A program made the position numbers and the translations under genes. Below are positions 1 to 8,426 of a stretch of DNA of 64,000 nt, piece after piece. The number at the start of each line of letters is the position of its first letter. The first letter of the stretch is position 1. This stretch comes from Planctomycetota bacterium (GTDB lineage: Bacteria; Planctomycetota; UBA1135): assembly GCA_018671175.1 (NCBI GenBank), contig JABHIE010000020.1:57115-121114 (forward strand), read 5' to 3'. Under the pieces are notes generated by a model. It was not told the DNA's origin and did not search any database. It was given only the letters and a program-made list of their open reading frames with translations.

Positions 1-990
1 AATCTTGTTCTGGGTATTCATTATTACGGTTCTTACGCACACGAATGGTGGGTTGACAATATTGTGATTAATGACGACCCAAACCCACCACCGCCAGCAC
101 CCACGACCTGGCTCGTCAATCTACCAAGCACATTTGCCTCGACACCTTTCTCTATGGGCTTTGAAACCCTCGCCGGCTCAGTCCCTCCATGGATGGCACT
201 CACCAGCGTTAACGCTCAAACTCAACTACCCGACCCCGAGGGTTGGTGCAACATTGGGCAGCTCGCGCCAATGCTTAAACCGGCCTATTCGGGCATATAC
301 GCCCTCGAAATGGGCCTTATCCCCGGAGCGCCCAGCACCCATTATGTCCTTAACGCCATGGTGATTGGCCTCAACGGTGGCGGCACTATCCAAATGCAAC
401 TCAACGCGCAGATTATCAATTGGGGAGAAGAGCTCGATTCCATTGACGGTATTTGGGTCAGCGCCGACGGTCAAAACTGGCACTCGCTTCTCCTTGGCTG
501 GGCTGACTTCAGCAACAGCTGGTCGGCATTGGCGCCCCTGACTATCGACGCGCACGATCTTGATTTGACCGGTGATTACTACCTCATGTTCGCACAGTCT
601 GACGACACCTCTTTTGGCGCAGACGATGGCATAGGCGTCGACGAAATCATGATTGACGGCGGCTCTTATCAAGGGCCACTCTATGTTTTAAACAACCTGT
701 CTGCAGGCGCTGTCGCCAGCCTAGAGTGCACCGGATGCCCACCAAATAGCCAAGTCGTTTACGGCTACTCCTTTGCTGGGCCAGGCCCAACTCAAACACC
801 TTATGGGCTTCTTGAAATGTCAATGCCCATTTCAAGTTTTGGCCCTTTCCAAGCCAACGACCAAGGCGAAAGAAGCATTTTAGTTTTGATCCCTGGCAAC
901 ATCAGTGGCTTATTAGTGCACACTCAATGCGTCATTTTCTCGGGTGGCTCCAATAGCCTATCCAATGGCGTGCACCAAGCCGTGCAATAG
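1..990 (+). CDS. C-terminal part of a secreted surface protein (5' end outside window)
   Basis: The reading frame is open from base 1, so the gene starts upstream and only about 329 C-terminal residues are seen. The first residues (HEWWVDNIVI) resemble the last strand of a MAM/jelly-roll 'choice-of-anchor' domain, and a second such module seems to end at GIGVDEIMID. The last ~90 residues (LNNLSAGAVASLECTG ... GPGPTQTPYG ... SNGVHQAV) look like a C-terminal domain I associate with planctomycete extracellular proteins. It is likely exported, and its role is unknown. The next gene is convergent, with a gap of only 4 nt. Domain naming is from memory of patterns, not from a search. Confidence 0.75.
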   Translation, partial: NLVLGIHYYGSYAHEWWVDNIVINDDPNPPPPAPTTWLVNLPSTFASTPFSMGFETLAGSVPPWMALTSVNAQTQLPDPEGWCNIGQLAPMLKPAYSGIYALEMGLIPGAPSTHYVLNAMVIGLNGGGTIQMQLNAQIINWGEELDSIDGIWVSADGQNWHSLLLGWADFSNSWSALAPLTIDAHDLDLTGDYYLMFAQSDDTSFGADDGIGVDEIMIDGGSYQGPLYVLNNLSAGAVASLECTGCPPNSQVVYGYSFAGPGPTQTPYGLLEMSMPISSFGPFQANDQGERSILVLIPGNISGLLVHTQCVIFSGGSNSLSNGVHQAVQ

Positions 991-994
991 CCGA

Positions 995-1903
995 TTACTT
1001 GTCTTGCACCCATTCGCGTCGCCCGGGCAACGCTAGGTACATCAATAAGTGATACACGCGTCGTGGCAACATGCGGCGCAAAAAGTAAAACCAGCGAGCG
1101 TCTTTTGTTGCCGGGAATCTCAATGGTGGCGACTTACGCTTGAGGGTGCTCAAAATCCGGCGGGCTATGACTTCAGGAGTCGCATGCGCGGCCTGCATTT
1201 TTGCTTCGACAAAGGGGCCCATGTTGCGGTAATACTCGCGGTACGGGCCGCGGTCGGCTTCAAGGTGAGGACGGGCAACAGGCGGGCGCACATTTTTGAA
1301 ACTTTGCGAGTGAACAAAGCCAATCTGAATGAGCGTAACCCGAACATTCCAGGGCTTCATTTCATACCATAAAGCTTCGCTAGCGCCCTCTAGTGCCCAT
1401 TTTGAGGCCGAATACGAGCCCATCGTAGGCATGGCCATCATGCCACTTACTGAACTTACATTAAGTATCCGCCCCCAGCGCGACCCTCGCATATGCGGCA
1501 AAACGCGGCGGCACAAAGCCATTGGGCCACGGTAATTAATATCTTGCTGGCGTTCTTCGTCAACACCACTCATCTCTTCCATGACGGCGCGATAGGCAAC
1601 ACCGGCATTGTTAATTAAGATGTCAACGCCGCCCCATCGCCGCTCGATTTCTAGAATCACGGCATCGCGATCGCGTTTTGAAGTGACATCCATTGCGCGG
1701 ATGATGACGCGCGATGATTCGGTCAAGCCTCGCTCTTCAAGTTTATGAATTGAGCGTCGGTGCGCCGTCAAGACGACGCGAAAATCAGTTTGCATCAACT
1801 CTCGTGCTAAAGCTAAACCGATACCTGATGAGGTGCCGGTAACCAGCACCACAGGGAGACCGCCGCGCAATTCGGCGGGAAAACCAGGAGGCGTAAAAGA
1901 CAT
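995..1903 (-). CDS. SDR family oxidoreductase
   Basis: A classical short-chain dehydrogenase of 302 aa. The cofactor motif TGTSSGIG lies at residues 22-29, followed by the NNAG motif and a catalytic Ser...YSASK segment. The substrate cannot be inferred. The start chosen is the ATG at 1903, because the stop codon of the upstream hemolysin III gene overlaps it as TAATG, which suggests translational coupling. The frame stays open further upstream into that gene, but the extra residues do not fit the fold. A longish C-terminal tail (RRMLPRRVYHLLMYLALPGR) is basic and partly hydrophobic, so it may touch the membrane. Confidence 0.9.
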   Translation of the reverse strand: MSFTPPGFPAELRGGLPVVLVTGTSSGIGLALARELMQTDFRVVLTAHRRSIHKLEERGLTESSRVIIRAMDVTSKRDRDAVILEIERRWGGVDILINNAGVAYRAVMEEMSGVDEERQQDINYRGPMALCRRVLPHMRGSRWGRILNVSSVSGMMAMPTMGSYSASKWALEGASEALWYEMKPWNVRVTLIQIGFVHSQSFKNVRPPVARPHLEADRGPYREYYRNMGPFVEAKMQAAHATPEVIARRILSTLKRKSPPLRFPATKDARWFYFLRRMLPRRVYHLLMYLALPGRREWVQDK

Positions 1904-2562
1904 TAAGCGGGAATTCCGCCAAGAATCGAGCCGTACAAACATGCCGACCCTATCAAGACGAAAATGTGCCAAACGACATGATAAGACGGTCGTCGGCTTT
2001 CATAGGCAAAGAAGCCAGTACCAATTAAAAAAGCTGTGCCTCCTGCCATCAATAAATGAAAGGAAATCGGTGGCAGTTTTTCGAGTAGTGGGCCCATCAC
2101 AAAAATGCTTGTGCAGCCCATGCACAAATAAAGCACGAGCGAAACACGCGGGAATCGCCCAAGGAAAAACAACTTATATACCGCGCCGAAAGCAACCATC
2201 GCCCATAAAGCCGTGAGCAGAGGCCAGCCCACCGTGTGTTTCAAAACCGTTACGCAATATGGCGTGTAGCTGCCCGCAATCATCAAATAAATCGCGATGT
2301 GGTCAGCCATGCGAAAACGCCGACGATATCGGCGGCGCACACATCTGATTTTGCTCGGCGCGGAAGCGTGATAAATCGTCGAAGTCGCAAACATGGCGAC
2401 CATGCAAACCCCAAAAACGACACTACTAATCAGGTGCGCCTTACCGCCACGATCCAACGCGGCATGCACCAAAATCGGCAGACCAATGATGCTGAGCAAG
2501 AACCCCACCGCGTGTGTTGCGGTATTCAGGAAATCCGTGCGATCCAGGGAAAAGGTGTGCAT
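1903..2562 (-). CDS. trhA: Hemolysin III / TrhA (PAQR) family membrane protein
   Basis: 219 aa, predicted integral membrane protein with about seven hydrophobic segments. It has the family's conserved features: STIYHA in an early helix, DHIAIYLMIAGSYTP in the middle and the HxxxH motif (YHVVWHIFVLIGSACLY) near the C-terminus; these His/Asp residues form the metal site in PAQR proteins. Bacterial members affect membrane homeostasis, and the hemolysin name is historical. One oddity is an Arg-rich stretch (RCVRRRYRRRFR) between helices 3 and 4. It is the first gene of a two-gene unit with the SDR. A TAGGTT hexamer lies 7 nt before its ATG. Confidence 0.9.
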   Translation of the reverse strand: MHTFSLDRTDFLNTATHAVGFLLSIIGLPILVHAALDRGGKAHLISSVVFGVCMVAMFATSTIYHASAPSKIRCVRRRYRRRFRMADHIAIYLMIAGSYTPYCVTVLKHTVGWPLLTALWAMVAFGAVYKLFFLGRFPRVSLVLYLCMGCTSIFVMGPLLEKLPPISFHLLMAGGTAFLIGTGFFAYESRRPSYHVVWHIFVLIGSACLYGSILGGIPA

Positions 2563-2615
2563 CTAATCAAACCTACCATGAATATTGGTTTTCTGCATTG
2601 TTAAACTGAGTTGTC

Positions 2616-3530
2616 ATGTTGCCACTCACCGAGCCCACTTTTTGCGTCGTCGGCGCCTCTGGCTTAGTTGGCCGCGTGCTCGTCGATTTGCTGCGCCAAT
2701 CCGGGCTTTCCGCCATCGACCCACGCATCGTGGCGCGCAAAGACATTCTTGATTTGCCGAGCGCGACGGCGGCATTTGCGGGTGCTCATTTCGTCTTCCT
2801 AGCCCTCCCCGATGCGGAAGCCATGCGATTGGCGCCTGCTGCGATTGCTGCAGGCGCGTCCGTGATTGACTTGTCTGGCGCTTTCCGCCTCGATCCCGAG
2901 ACGCCCCTGATTATGCCGGGCATCAACGACGCCATGATTCAGCCGGGCATCCTTGCCTGCCCAAACTGCACTACGGTTGGGCCCGCACTCGCTTTGCATG
3001 CCATTCATCAGCAAGCGGGCCTAGCAGAAGTCACAATGACGACTTTTCAATCTGCAAGTGGCGCGGGCCGAGCGGGTTTGCAAAATCTGGCCGACGAGCT
3101 CGCCGACATTCAACCGATTTGCGGGGTGGCCGCTGCAACGGGGTGGTCGTCCGAAGAAGAGTCGGTTCAAAACGAAATCAAGCGATTGCTGCTCCTGCAT
3201 CGGCTCAACCTCTCGGCGACTTGCACGCGGGTGCCCATCGAAACCGGCCACGCCGCGAGCCTTTCAGTGCGCACACTTGAGCCACTCAAACCGAGCCAGC
3301 TCATCGCGATTTTCGAAGCGCGTTTGGGGCTGAAGCATTGCAGCGAGCCATTTGTGTCCACCCCGCGACAAGCAGCTCATACGGATGACATCCTGGTTAG
3401 CCGAGTGCGTGCAAGTGATGATGGGCGGCTGCACTTTTGGGTGAGCTGGTGCAATCTTCGGCGTGGCGCGGCGTTCAATGCCGTCAAGATTGCCGAAAGT
3501 CTTTGTCACAATATTTCGAATCGACCGTAA
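2616..3530 (+). CDS. asd: Aspartate-semialdehyde dehydrogenase
   Basis: Predicted to reduce L-aspartyl-4-phosphate to aspartate semialdehyde for the Lys/Thr/Met and diaminopimelate pathways. Visible motifs are the Rossmann GASGLVG near the N-terminus, DLSGAFRLD, the catalytic cysteine in PNCTT, the QSASGAGRAG loop, the catalytic histidine in ETGHAAS and the C-terminal NLRRGAAFNAVKIAE. ArgC is the main alternative, but the PNCTT and SASGAG context fits ASADH better. At 304 aa it is shorter than the usual ~340, with the missing length mostly in the middle. It is divergent from the hemolysin III gene. A TAAACT hexamer lies 8 nt before the ATG. Confidence 0.85.
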   Translation: MLPLTEPTFCVVGASGLVGRVLVDLLRQSGLSAIDPRIVARKDILDLPSATAAFAGAHFVFLALPDAEAMRLAPAAIAAGASVIDLSGAFRLDPETPLIMPGINDAMIQPGILACPNCTTVGPALALHAIHQQAGLAEVTMTTFQSASGAGRAGLQNLADELADIQPICGVAAATGWSSEEESVQNEIKRLLLLHRLNLSATCTRVPIETGHAASLSVRTLEPLKPSQLIAIFEARLGLKHCSEPFVSTPRQAAHTDDILVSRVRASDDGRLHFWVSWCNLRRGAAFNAVKIAESLCHNISNRP

Positions 3531-3540
3531 CCTTAACATC

Positions 3541-4554
3541 ATGAAACAACTCCTCCTCTCCGCTGTTGTGGCCGTTGCAGCCATTTTGCCCGCCACAGCT
3601 CAAGACCATCACTCTGATTGGGTCGACGACTTCGACGCGGCCGTCACCATGGCCAAGGCCGAGGGCAAAGATCTGCTTGTCGATTTCACTGGCTCCGATT
3701 GGTGCTCTTGGTGCATCAAGCTTCACGAAGAAGTCTTCGATCACGAGGCCTTTTTGACTTCAGCCAAGTCGCAATACATCCTTGTTGCGCTTGACTTCCC
3801 TCGCAGCGAAGAAGCCAAGGCTAAAGTTCCAAACCCTGAGCGCAACCGCGAATTGGCCACTCAATATGGGGTTAAAGGCTACCCAACGATTTTGCTGATG
3901 AGCGCCGAAGGCGAGGTTTTCGCACGCACGGGTTATCAAGCTGGTGGCCCTGAGGCTTACATCAAGTCGATGGGCGAAATGGTTGCTGCCGGCAAAGCTG
4001 CGATTAAGGCGGCCGCTGAATTAACAGCTGCTTTCCAAGCCGCCGGCGACGACAAGGCCGCTCAAGCCGCTGTCGTTATGAAAGCAATCTCCGCTATGGG
4101 CGCATCGGCCCCTGACGCACCTGGCATGAGCACCATCATCGGCTTAGTACGCAAGGGCTACGAGCTTGGCGATGGCGATCTGCAAGTTAAGGCTCTCACC
4201 GCGATTATGTCCTCGGGCGCAGGCACCGATGATGATTTCGGGCTTGCCAAGAAGCTTGACCCTAAAAACGAAAATGGCTTGCTTGATCATGTCGTCGTTG
4301 CTGCTGTCAGCAGTGTGCGCAGCCTTGACGATGTTAAAGCTGGGCTCGCCGCCGTGGAAGCTCACGACGCAATGGGTGGCTTTAAAGACAAAGACATGGC
4401 CTTCACGGTTTATCTCAATGTTTCTTTCTGGTGCCACAAACACCTTAGCCTACCAGCCAAAGCCAAAGTCTTTGCGCAAAAGGCAATCGACAATGGCACT
4501 GACATTGCCCCGCGCATGCAGAAAACCCTCGACGAAATTCTCGCCGCAGAATAA
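3541..4554 (+). CDS. Exported thioredoxin-family protein
   Basis: 337 aa with a clear signal peptide (MKQLLLSAVVAVAAILPATA). The thioredoxin fold follows, with a WCSWC active site (C55, C58) and the cis-Pro loop KGYPTILLM. The C-terminal ~180 residues are Ala-rich and helical (AAIKAAAELTAAFQAAGDDK) and may be repeat-like. It probably acts as a periplasmic thiol-disulfide protein, and its partner is unknown. The frame is open upstream, but the ATG at 3541 places the signal peptide correctly, and TAACCT lies 7 nt before it, overlapping the asd stop codon. A hairpin terminator follows at 4569-4598. Confidence 0.88.
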   Translation: MKQLLLSAVVAVAAILPATAQDHHSDWVDDFDAAVTMAKAEGKDLLVDFTGSDWCSWCIKLHEEVFDHEAFLTSAKSQYILVALDFPRSEEAKAKVPNPERNRELATQYGVKGYPTILLMSAEGEVFARTGYQAGGPEAYIKSMGEMVAAGKAAIKAAAELTAAFQAAGDDKAAQAAVVMKAISAMGASAPDAPGMSTIIGLVRKGYELGDGDLQVKALTAIMSSGAGTDDDFGLAKKLDPKNENGLLDHVVVAAVSSVRSLDDVKAGLAAVEAHDAMGGFKDKDMAFTVYLNVSFWCHKHLSLPAKAKVFAQKAIDNGTDIAPRMQKTLDEILAAE

Positions 4555-4568
4555 CTTTCTGTCTTGCC

Positions 4569-4598
4569 ATGCCGCATCTTCACAAGAAGGTGCGGCAT
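4569..4598 (+). terminator. Hairpin, likely terminator
   Basis: A 13-bp stem (ATGCCGCATCTTC pairing with GAAGGTGCGGCAT, one G-T wobble) with loop ACAA. It lies 14 nt after the thioredoxin stop. The T tract is poor, so termination strength is uncertain. Confidence 0.6.
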
Positions 4599-4615
4599 CT
4601 TGCATTTCCATGTCC

Positions 4616-4621
4616 TAAAGT
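4616..4621 (+). promoter_or_regulatory. -10-like TAAAGT, 6 nt before the start of the cytochrome b562 gene
   Basis: TAAAGT is followed by exactly six bases and then the ATG at 4628. This matches the TAnnnT-N6-start pattern seen at many genes in this window and implies a leaderless transcript. Confidence 0.45.
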
Positions 4622-4627
4622 ACCCTC

Positions 4628-5092
4628 ATGAAATTAGCCACCAAACTAACCACGCTTGCCCTCATCCTATTGATGAGCTGGGGCATGCTCTCGACTTCCG
4701 CCGACGCGGTCACGCTCGAAGAAACGCCTCTTGAAAAAGCCATGGACAAGCTCAAAGACGGCATGAAATCCCTTAAAGGCGTTTTGGGCGACGCGACCAA
4801 AACTGACAAGGCAATGAGCATTCTGCAATCCATGGAAGTCGCCGCCATGGATTCTTACCGATTCACACCAGATGCCCCAGCCGAGCTCAAAGGCAATGAT
4901 TTGCGTGCCTACAACACGGGCTTCCGCAAAGGCATGCTTGCTATTGCAATGACCGTCGTTGACATGGAGCTAGCCGTGCTTGATGGCCGCAACGCCGATG
5001 CCAAAAAAGGTTATCAGCAGCTCAGTCGCGTTAAGAAAGGTGGGCACAAAAAATATAAGCCCGAAGACGAAGACGAGCACGGCGAGCACTAA
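4628..5092 (+). CDS. cybC: Cytochrome b562 family protein, periplasmic
   Basis: 154 aa with a signal peptide ending near TSADA. The mature part lines up by eye with E. coli cytochrome b562. LEKAMDKLKDGMK matches the start of helix 1, putting M39 at the position of heme ligand Met7, and GGHKKYK matches the C-terminal NAYHQKYR, putting H140 at the position of heme ligand His102. Length and all-helical composition fit the four-helix bundle. An acidic/His tail (EDEDEHGEH) follows. Its neighbour is a membrane protein with a CxxCH heme site, so the pair may form an electron-transfer module. The alignment was made by eye, so the fold call is an inference. Confidence 0.7.
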   Translation: MKLATKLTTLALILLMSWGMLSTSADAVTLEETPLEKAMDKLKDGMKSLKGVLGDATKTDKAMSILQSMEVAAMDSYRFTPDAPAELKGNDLRAYNTGFRKGMLAIAMTVVDMELAVLDGRNADAKKGYQQLSRVKKGGHKKYKPEDEDEHGEH

Positions 5093-5095
5093 ACT
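5090..5095 (+). promoter_or_regulatory. -10-like TAAACT, 6 nt before a GTG start
   Basis: TAAACT overlaps the stop codon of the cytochrome b562 gene and lies exactly six bases before the GTG at 5102. It fits the leaderless pattern. Confidence 0.4.
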
Positions 5096-5101
5096 CGTAG
5101 C

Positions 5102-5902
5102 GTGATTCTGATTGCGCTCCTAACGCTCGCCTCGGTTGTTGAGGCTCCCACCACCGACATCGCCTGTTTTCAGCAATCTGCTGAAAATGAGGCGATGCTT
5201 CATTTGATGGCCGACAAGTGTCGTGTTTGCCACAACCCCGAGTCCTATGACCGCAAAGCGCGACGCGATTTGCCCGACGCAAGTGATTTGCGCTATTTGG
5301 CCGAAGAGTTCGTGGCCCCTGGCGATCTAGAGATGTCTGATTTATGGCTCACGCTTCAAGACAATTTAATGCCTCCAAGTGATTGCACTGTGCCACCGCT
5401 CACGGCTGATGAGCGAGCAGTCGTGCGCGATTGGATTATGGGTTTAACCGAGCCCGGTGCGATGAAAGCCCTCCCCGGTGGGCAAGGCCCCGTGAAATTG
5501 AGCTGGGTTGAGTGGCTTAGCCATCACCACTCGGCCGTCGTGCATTTCCCGATTGCGCTGCTCTTGGGCGCGTTGTTGGCCTTTTTGCTCGGCGAAACTG
5601 CGGCTATGTCGTTTTGTTTGCGCTGGGGCGTGCTCTCAATCTTGCCTGCGATTGCGCTTGGGCTACTCAACAAGGGCTACTCCGGCATGGGCGGGAATGA
5701 TGTCGAGCTGCACGAGCAACTCGGGTTTGCCCTCGCTAGTTTGTCGGCCCTGACTTGGTGGCTACATCAACGATGGCTTGGATCGCCGAAAGCAAGGCAT
5801 TTGATTTGGCCATTCCTTGCTATCGCAGCCATCCTTTTTGCGCTCGGCCACACAGGTGGGCCTTTGGTTTTTGGCGAGGCATACTTCCGAATTCCGCTGT
5901 GA
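5102..5902 (+). CDS. Membrane-bound c-type cytochrome with DUF2231 domain
   Basis: 266 aa. An N-terminal hydrophobic leader is followed by a heme-c site CRVCH (residues 40-44) in a planctomycete-type cytochrome segment that ends with the usual MPP and LTADERAVVRDWI. From about residue 140 there is a membrane domain of four helices beginning HHHSAVVHFPIALLLGALLA and ending GHTGGPLVFGEA, which fits DUF2231. Heme is presumably exposed to the periplasm. The start is GTG at 5102, and no ATG in the frame would keep the leader. Genes for cytochrome b562 upstream and a deacetylase downstream suggest respiratory or oxidative surface chemistry, but the substrate is unknown. Confidence 0.8.
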   Translation: MILIALLTLASVVEAPTTDIACFQQSAENEAMLHLMADKCRVCHNPESYDRKARRDLPDASDLRYLAEEFVAPGDLEMSDLWLTLQDNLMPPSDCTVPPLTADERAVVRDWIMGLTEPGAMKALPGGQGPVKLSWVEWLSHHHSAVVHFPIALLLGALLAFLLGETAAMSFCLRWGVLSILPAIALGLLNKGYSGMGGNDVELHEQLGFALASLSALTWWLHQRWLGSPKARHLIWPFLAIAAILFALGHTGGPLVFGEAYFRIPL

Positions 5903-5926
5903 AATTAGAGTAGACTTACTGCCAAG

Positions 5927-6643
5927 ATGTCTCTCCTCGACAAAAAGAATGGCAAGCTCCTCGTCATTGCACCTCACGGTGATGATGAAGTCCTCGGCGC
6001 AGGTGGCCTTATCGCCCGCGCACTCGACCGCGGTTGGGAAGCCCATGTTTTCTTCGCAACTTCAGGCGGCTACACCAATGGTGGTAGCGGCGGCGACATC
6101 CCAGAGTGGGTTAGCATGCGCCTTACCGAAATTGAAAAGGCCGCGCAATTTCTCGGGATCACTTCCTATGAAGTTCTTGACTCCGGCATCGGCGAATGCG
6201 TCCGTCTCGACACTTTGACTCGACGAGTGATGATTACAGCTCTCGAAGACACGCTTGCGCGGATTCGCCCTGACATTGTCGCGATGCCTTGCCGTGGCCA
6301 CTATCACCAAGACCATCGTTTGACTGCTGAGATTACATTAGGCGCACTTCGTCCAGCACCTGATGGTCGACTGCCCTTTGTCCCATGCGTGCTAGCTTAT
6401 GGACATACCGGTGCAGGGTGGGGCGGCGAGGGTTTCCAGTTTTCGCCCAACACCTTTGTCGACATCACAGATGTAATCGACCGCAAGCTCGAAGCGCTTA
6501 GTTGCTATCAGAGCCAGATTTGCCCTGCACCCCATCCGCGCAATCCAGAGGCTATGCGCAAAGATGCTGAGCATTGGGGCTTTTTGTCGGGCTGTCAATA
6601 CGCCGAGGCCTACGAATGCCTCCGCATGGTCGAGACGATTTAA
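5927..6643 (+). CDS. PIG-L family deacetylase
   Basis: 238 aa. It has the zinc-binding signature PHGDDE (residues 16-21, usually HPDDE) directly after the first strand and the distal GHYHQDHR motif near residue 125. Members of this LmbE/PIG-L family remove acetyl groups from N-acetylglucosaminyl compounds such as bacillithiol or mycothiol precursors, antibiotics or glycolipids. The particular substrate cannot be told. There is no signal peptide, so it is cytoplasmic. The following lipoprotein gene begins immediately after its stop codon. Confidence 0.88.
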   Translation: MSLLDKKNGKLLVIAPHGDDEVLGAGGLIARALDRGWEAHVFFATSGGYTNGGSGGDIPEWVSMRLTEIEKAAQFLGITSYEVLDSGIGECVRLDTLTRRVMITALEDTLARIRPDIVAMPCRGHYHQDHRLTAEITLGALRPAPDGRLPFVPCVLAYGHTGAGWGGEGFQFSPNTFVDITDVIDRKLEALSCYQSQICPAPHPRNPEAMRKDAEHWGFLSGCQYAEAYECLRMVETI

Positions 6644-7705
6644 GTGCTGCGCTACTCGGCATTTTTGATTGTCGCGACACTCGTTTCTTGCTCGGATGCA
6701 GTGACGAATCCCCCTCTGCAGCAGCCCACCAGCACCACCGCAACCGTCGGCAAAGTAGAAACCATCGCCAAAGGTGATGGGCCGCTTTTTAAAGATTACA
6801 CGGTGCTAATCGGCGATGCGCCGCTCGAATTCCGCATGGTTGCCATTGTGGGTGGCCCGACCTCAATCGGCTGCCCCGAAACCGAATCAGGCGTTCTATC
6901 TTGCGAATCTCCGCGCCACGCCGTTGAGCTTGAGCCCTTCTGGATGGGCTCCTGCGAAGTCACCTGGGATGAATACCGCCTGTTTCAGTTTCGCCAAGAA
7001 AGTGATATCGATGGCATCACCGGCCCGACACCTCCTTATATGCCCATGGATTTTGGCATGGGCTTTGACGACAACCCCGCCATCTGCGCGACGCAATATG
7101 CCGCGCGGCAATATTGCCGTTGGCTGACGGTGCAAACGGGTCATTTTTATCGATTGCCGACTGAGGCCGAGTGGGAACACGCCTGCCGCGCCGGCACAAC
7201 GACGACTTGGTCATTTGGCGATGACGCCTCTGAATTGGGTGATTACGCCTGGTTTAAGGCCAATGGGCAACGCATCTATCACCCCGTGGGGCAACTAAAA
7301 CCAAACCCATGGGGTTTGTTTGACATGCATGGCAATGTTGCCGAATGGGTGCTCGACAAGTTCACACTCGACACTTGGGCGGCTCGGGCGGCGGCGGGGT
7401 CGATTTGCCGCAACCCCATCGAATGGCCCGACAAAGAATGGGGTCGTGTGGTGCGAGGCGGTTCTTATCGCAATCAGTCTGACATGACGCGTTCGGGCTC
7501 TAGGCGTGCGTCACAGCGATCCTGGAAAATGCAAGACCCGCAAATGCCAAAGAGTATTTGGTACCTCACCGATGCGCGTGATGTTGGCTTTCGAGTTGTG
7601 CGGCCACTCAACCCTCCTTCAGCTGAAGAGCAGGCAAAATATTGGGCCACGAGTGTGCGCAAGATAAAGCGCATCCACGATGGTCAGATGCAGGGCGAGC
7701 GCTAG
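6644..7705 (+). CDS. Lipoprotein with formylglycine-generating-enzyme-like (FGE/SUMF1) domain
   Basis: 353 aa. A lipoprotein leader carries the lipobox LVSC (Cys ~16). The FGE-sulfatase domain runs from about residue 55 to 325, with FWMGSCEVTWDEY, RLPTEAEWEHACRAG, NPWGLFDMHGNVAEWV, RVVRGGSY and DVGFRVV. No cysteine is present in the C-terminal region where true FGE has its catalytic pair, so conversion of sulfatase cysteines is unlikely. Many bacterial members of this fold act as binding or structural domains instead. The start GTG directly abuts the stop of the PIG-L gene, which indicates an operon. Confidence 0.85.
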   Translation: MLRYSAFLIVATLVSCSDAVTNPPLQQPTSTTATVGKVETIAKGDGPLFKDYTVLIGDAPLEFRMVAIVGGPTSIGCPETESGVLSCESPRHAVELEPFWMGSCEVTWDEYRLFQFRQESDIDGITGPTPPYMPMDFGMGFDDNPAICATQYAARQYCRWLTVQTGHFYRLPTEAEWEHACRAGTTTTWSFGDDASELGDYAWFKANGQRIYHPVGQLKPNPWGLFDMHGNVAEWVLDKFTLDTWAARAAAGSICRNPIEWPDKEWGRVVRGGSYRNQSDMTRSGSRRASQRSWKMQDPQMPKSIWYLTDARDVGFRVVRPLNPPSAEEQAKYWATSVRKIKRIHDGQMQGER

Positions 7706-7708
7706 TAT
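7703..7708 (+). promoter_or_regulatory. -10-like TAGTAT, 6 nt before the DUF1080 gene
   Basis: TAGTAT overlaps the stop codon of the FGE-domain gene and stands exactly six bases before the ATG at 7715. Confidence 0.4.
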
Positions 7709-7714
7709 GCCTGC

Positions 7715-8416
7715 ATGCGTTTTCAGCCCTCCATTCCCCTCCTGATTGCTACGCTGGCCATGGCGTCGTGCCATGCCCCTCAATCAACTGATTCAACCGC
7801 GATTGCGCTATTTAATGGCCATGACCTAACGGGGTGGTTCCCCGATATTCCTGATGCCGACGACGCCTCAGGCATTGCGCCCTCCTTCATCGCGCGTGAT
7901 GGCATGCTTGTCAGTTTGGGCTTACCCGTCGGGCATTTGATTACGCATGAGTCATACGCAAACTACAAACTGGTTGTCGAGTATCGCTGGCCAGGCGAAA
8001 CAGGCAATTGCGGGGTGCTTGTGCATTCTTCAACTTTACGGCGTCTCTACAAAACTTTTCCGCAATCCCTAGAGGTGCAAATGCACGCAGGCAACGCCGG
8101 TGATTTCTGGTGCATCGGCGAAAGCATTTCCGTGCCTAACGAGTCTGACCGCCGAGGTGGAGCACCCGATACATGGGGCGGCAAAGAAGGCCAATCGCGT
8201 CGCATCCTTAATCTGACCGACGACTCAGAAAACCCACCTGGCGAATGGAACCGCCTCGAGGTCATCTGCAAGGGCGACACCATCCATGTCTGGGTCAATG
8301 GCGATCATGTCAATGATGGCTTTGACTGCACGACCACTAAAGGCCAAATTGCCATCCAAGCCGAAGGCGTTGAATGTGAGTTTCGCAAAATCGAGCTAAC
8401 ACCCCTCAAGAATTAG
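7715..8416 (+). CDS. DUF1080 (3-keto-disaccharide hydrolase-like) lipoprotein
   Basis: 233 aa with a lipoprotein leader (lipobox MASC). The single domain is the concanavalin-like DUF1080 fold, recognised by IALFNGHDLTGWF, YANYKLVVEYRW, GNCGVLVHSS, EVQMHAGNAGDFW and the last strand GQIAIQAEGVECEFRKIEL. Some members hydrolyse 3-keto-glycosides made by Gfo/Idh-type oxidoreductases. The adjacent downstream gene is exactly such an oxidoreductase, which supports a joint role in periplasmic sugar breakdown. It is 10 nt upstream of that gene. Confidence 0.88.
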   Translation: MRFQPSIPLLIATLAMASCHAPQSTDSTAIALFNGHDLTGWFPDIPDADDASGIAPSFIARDGMLVSLGLPVGHLITHESYANYKLVVEYRWPGETGNCGVLVHSSTLRRLYKTFPQSLEVQMHAGNAGDFWCIGESISVPNESDRRGGAPDTWGGKEGQSRRILNLTDDSENPPGEWNRLEVICKGDTIHVWVNGDHVNDGFDCTTTKGQIAIQAEGVECEFRKIELTPLKN

Positions 8417-8426
8417 GATTTATATC

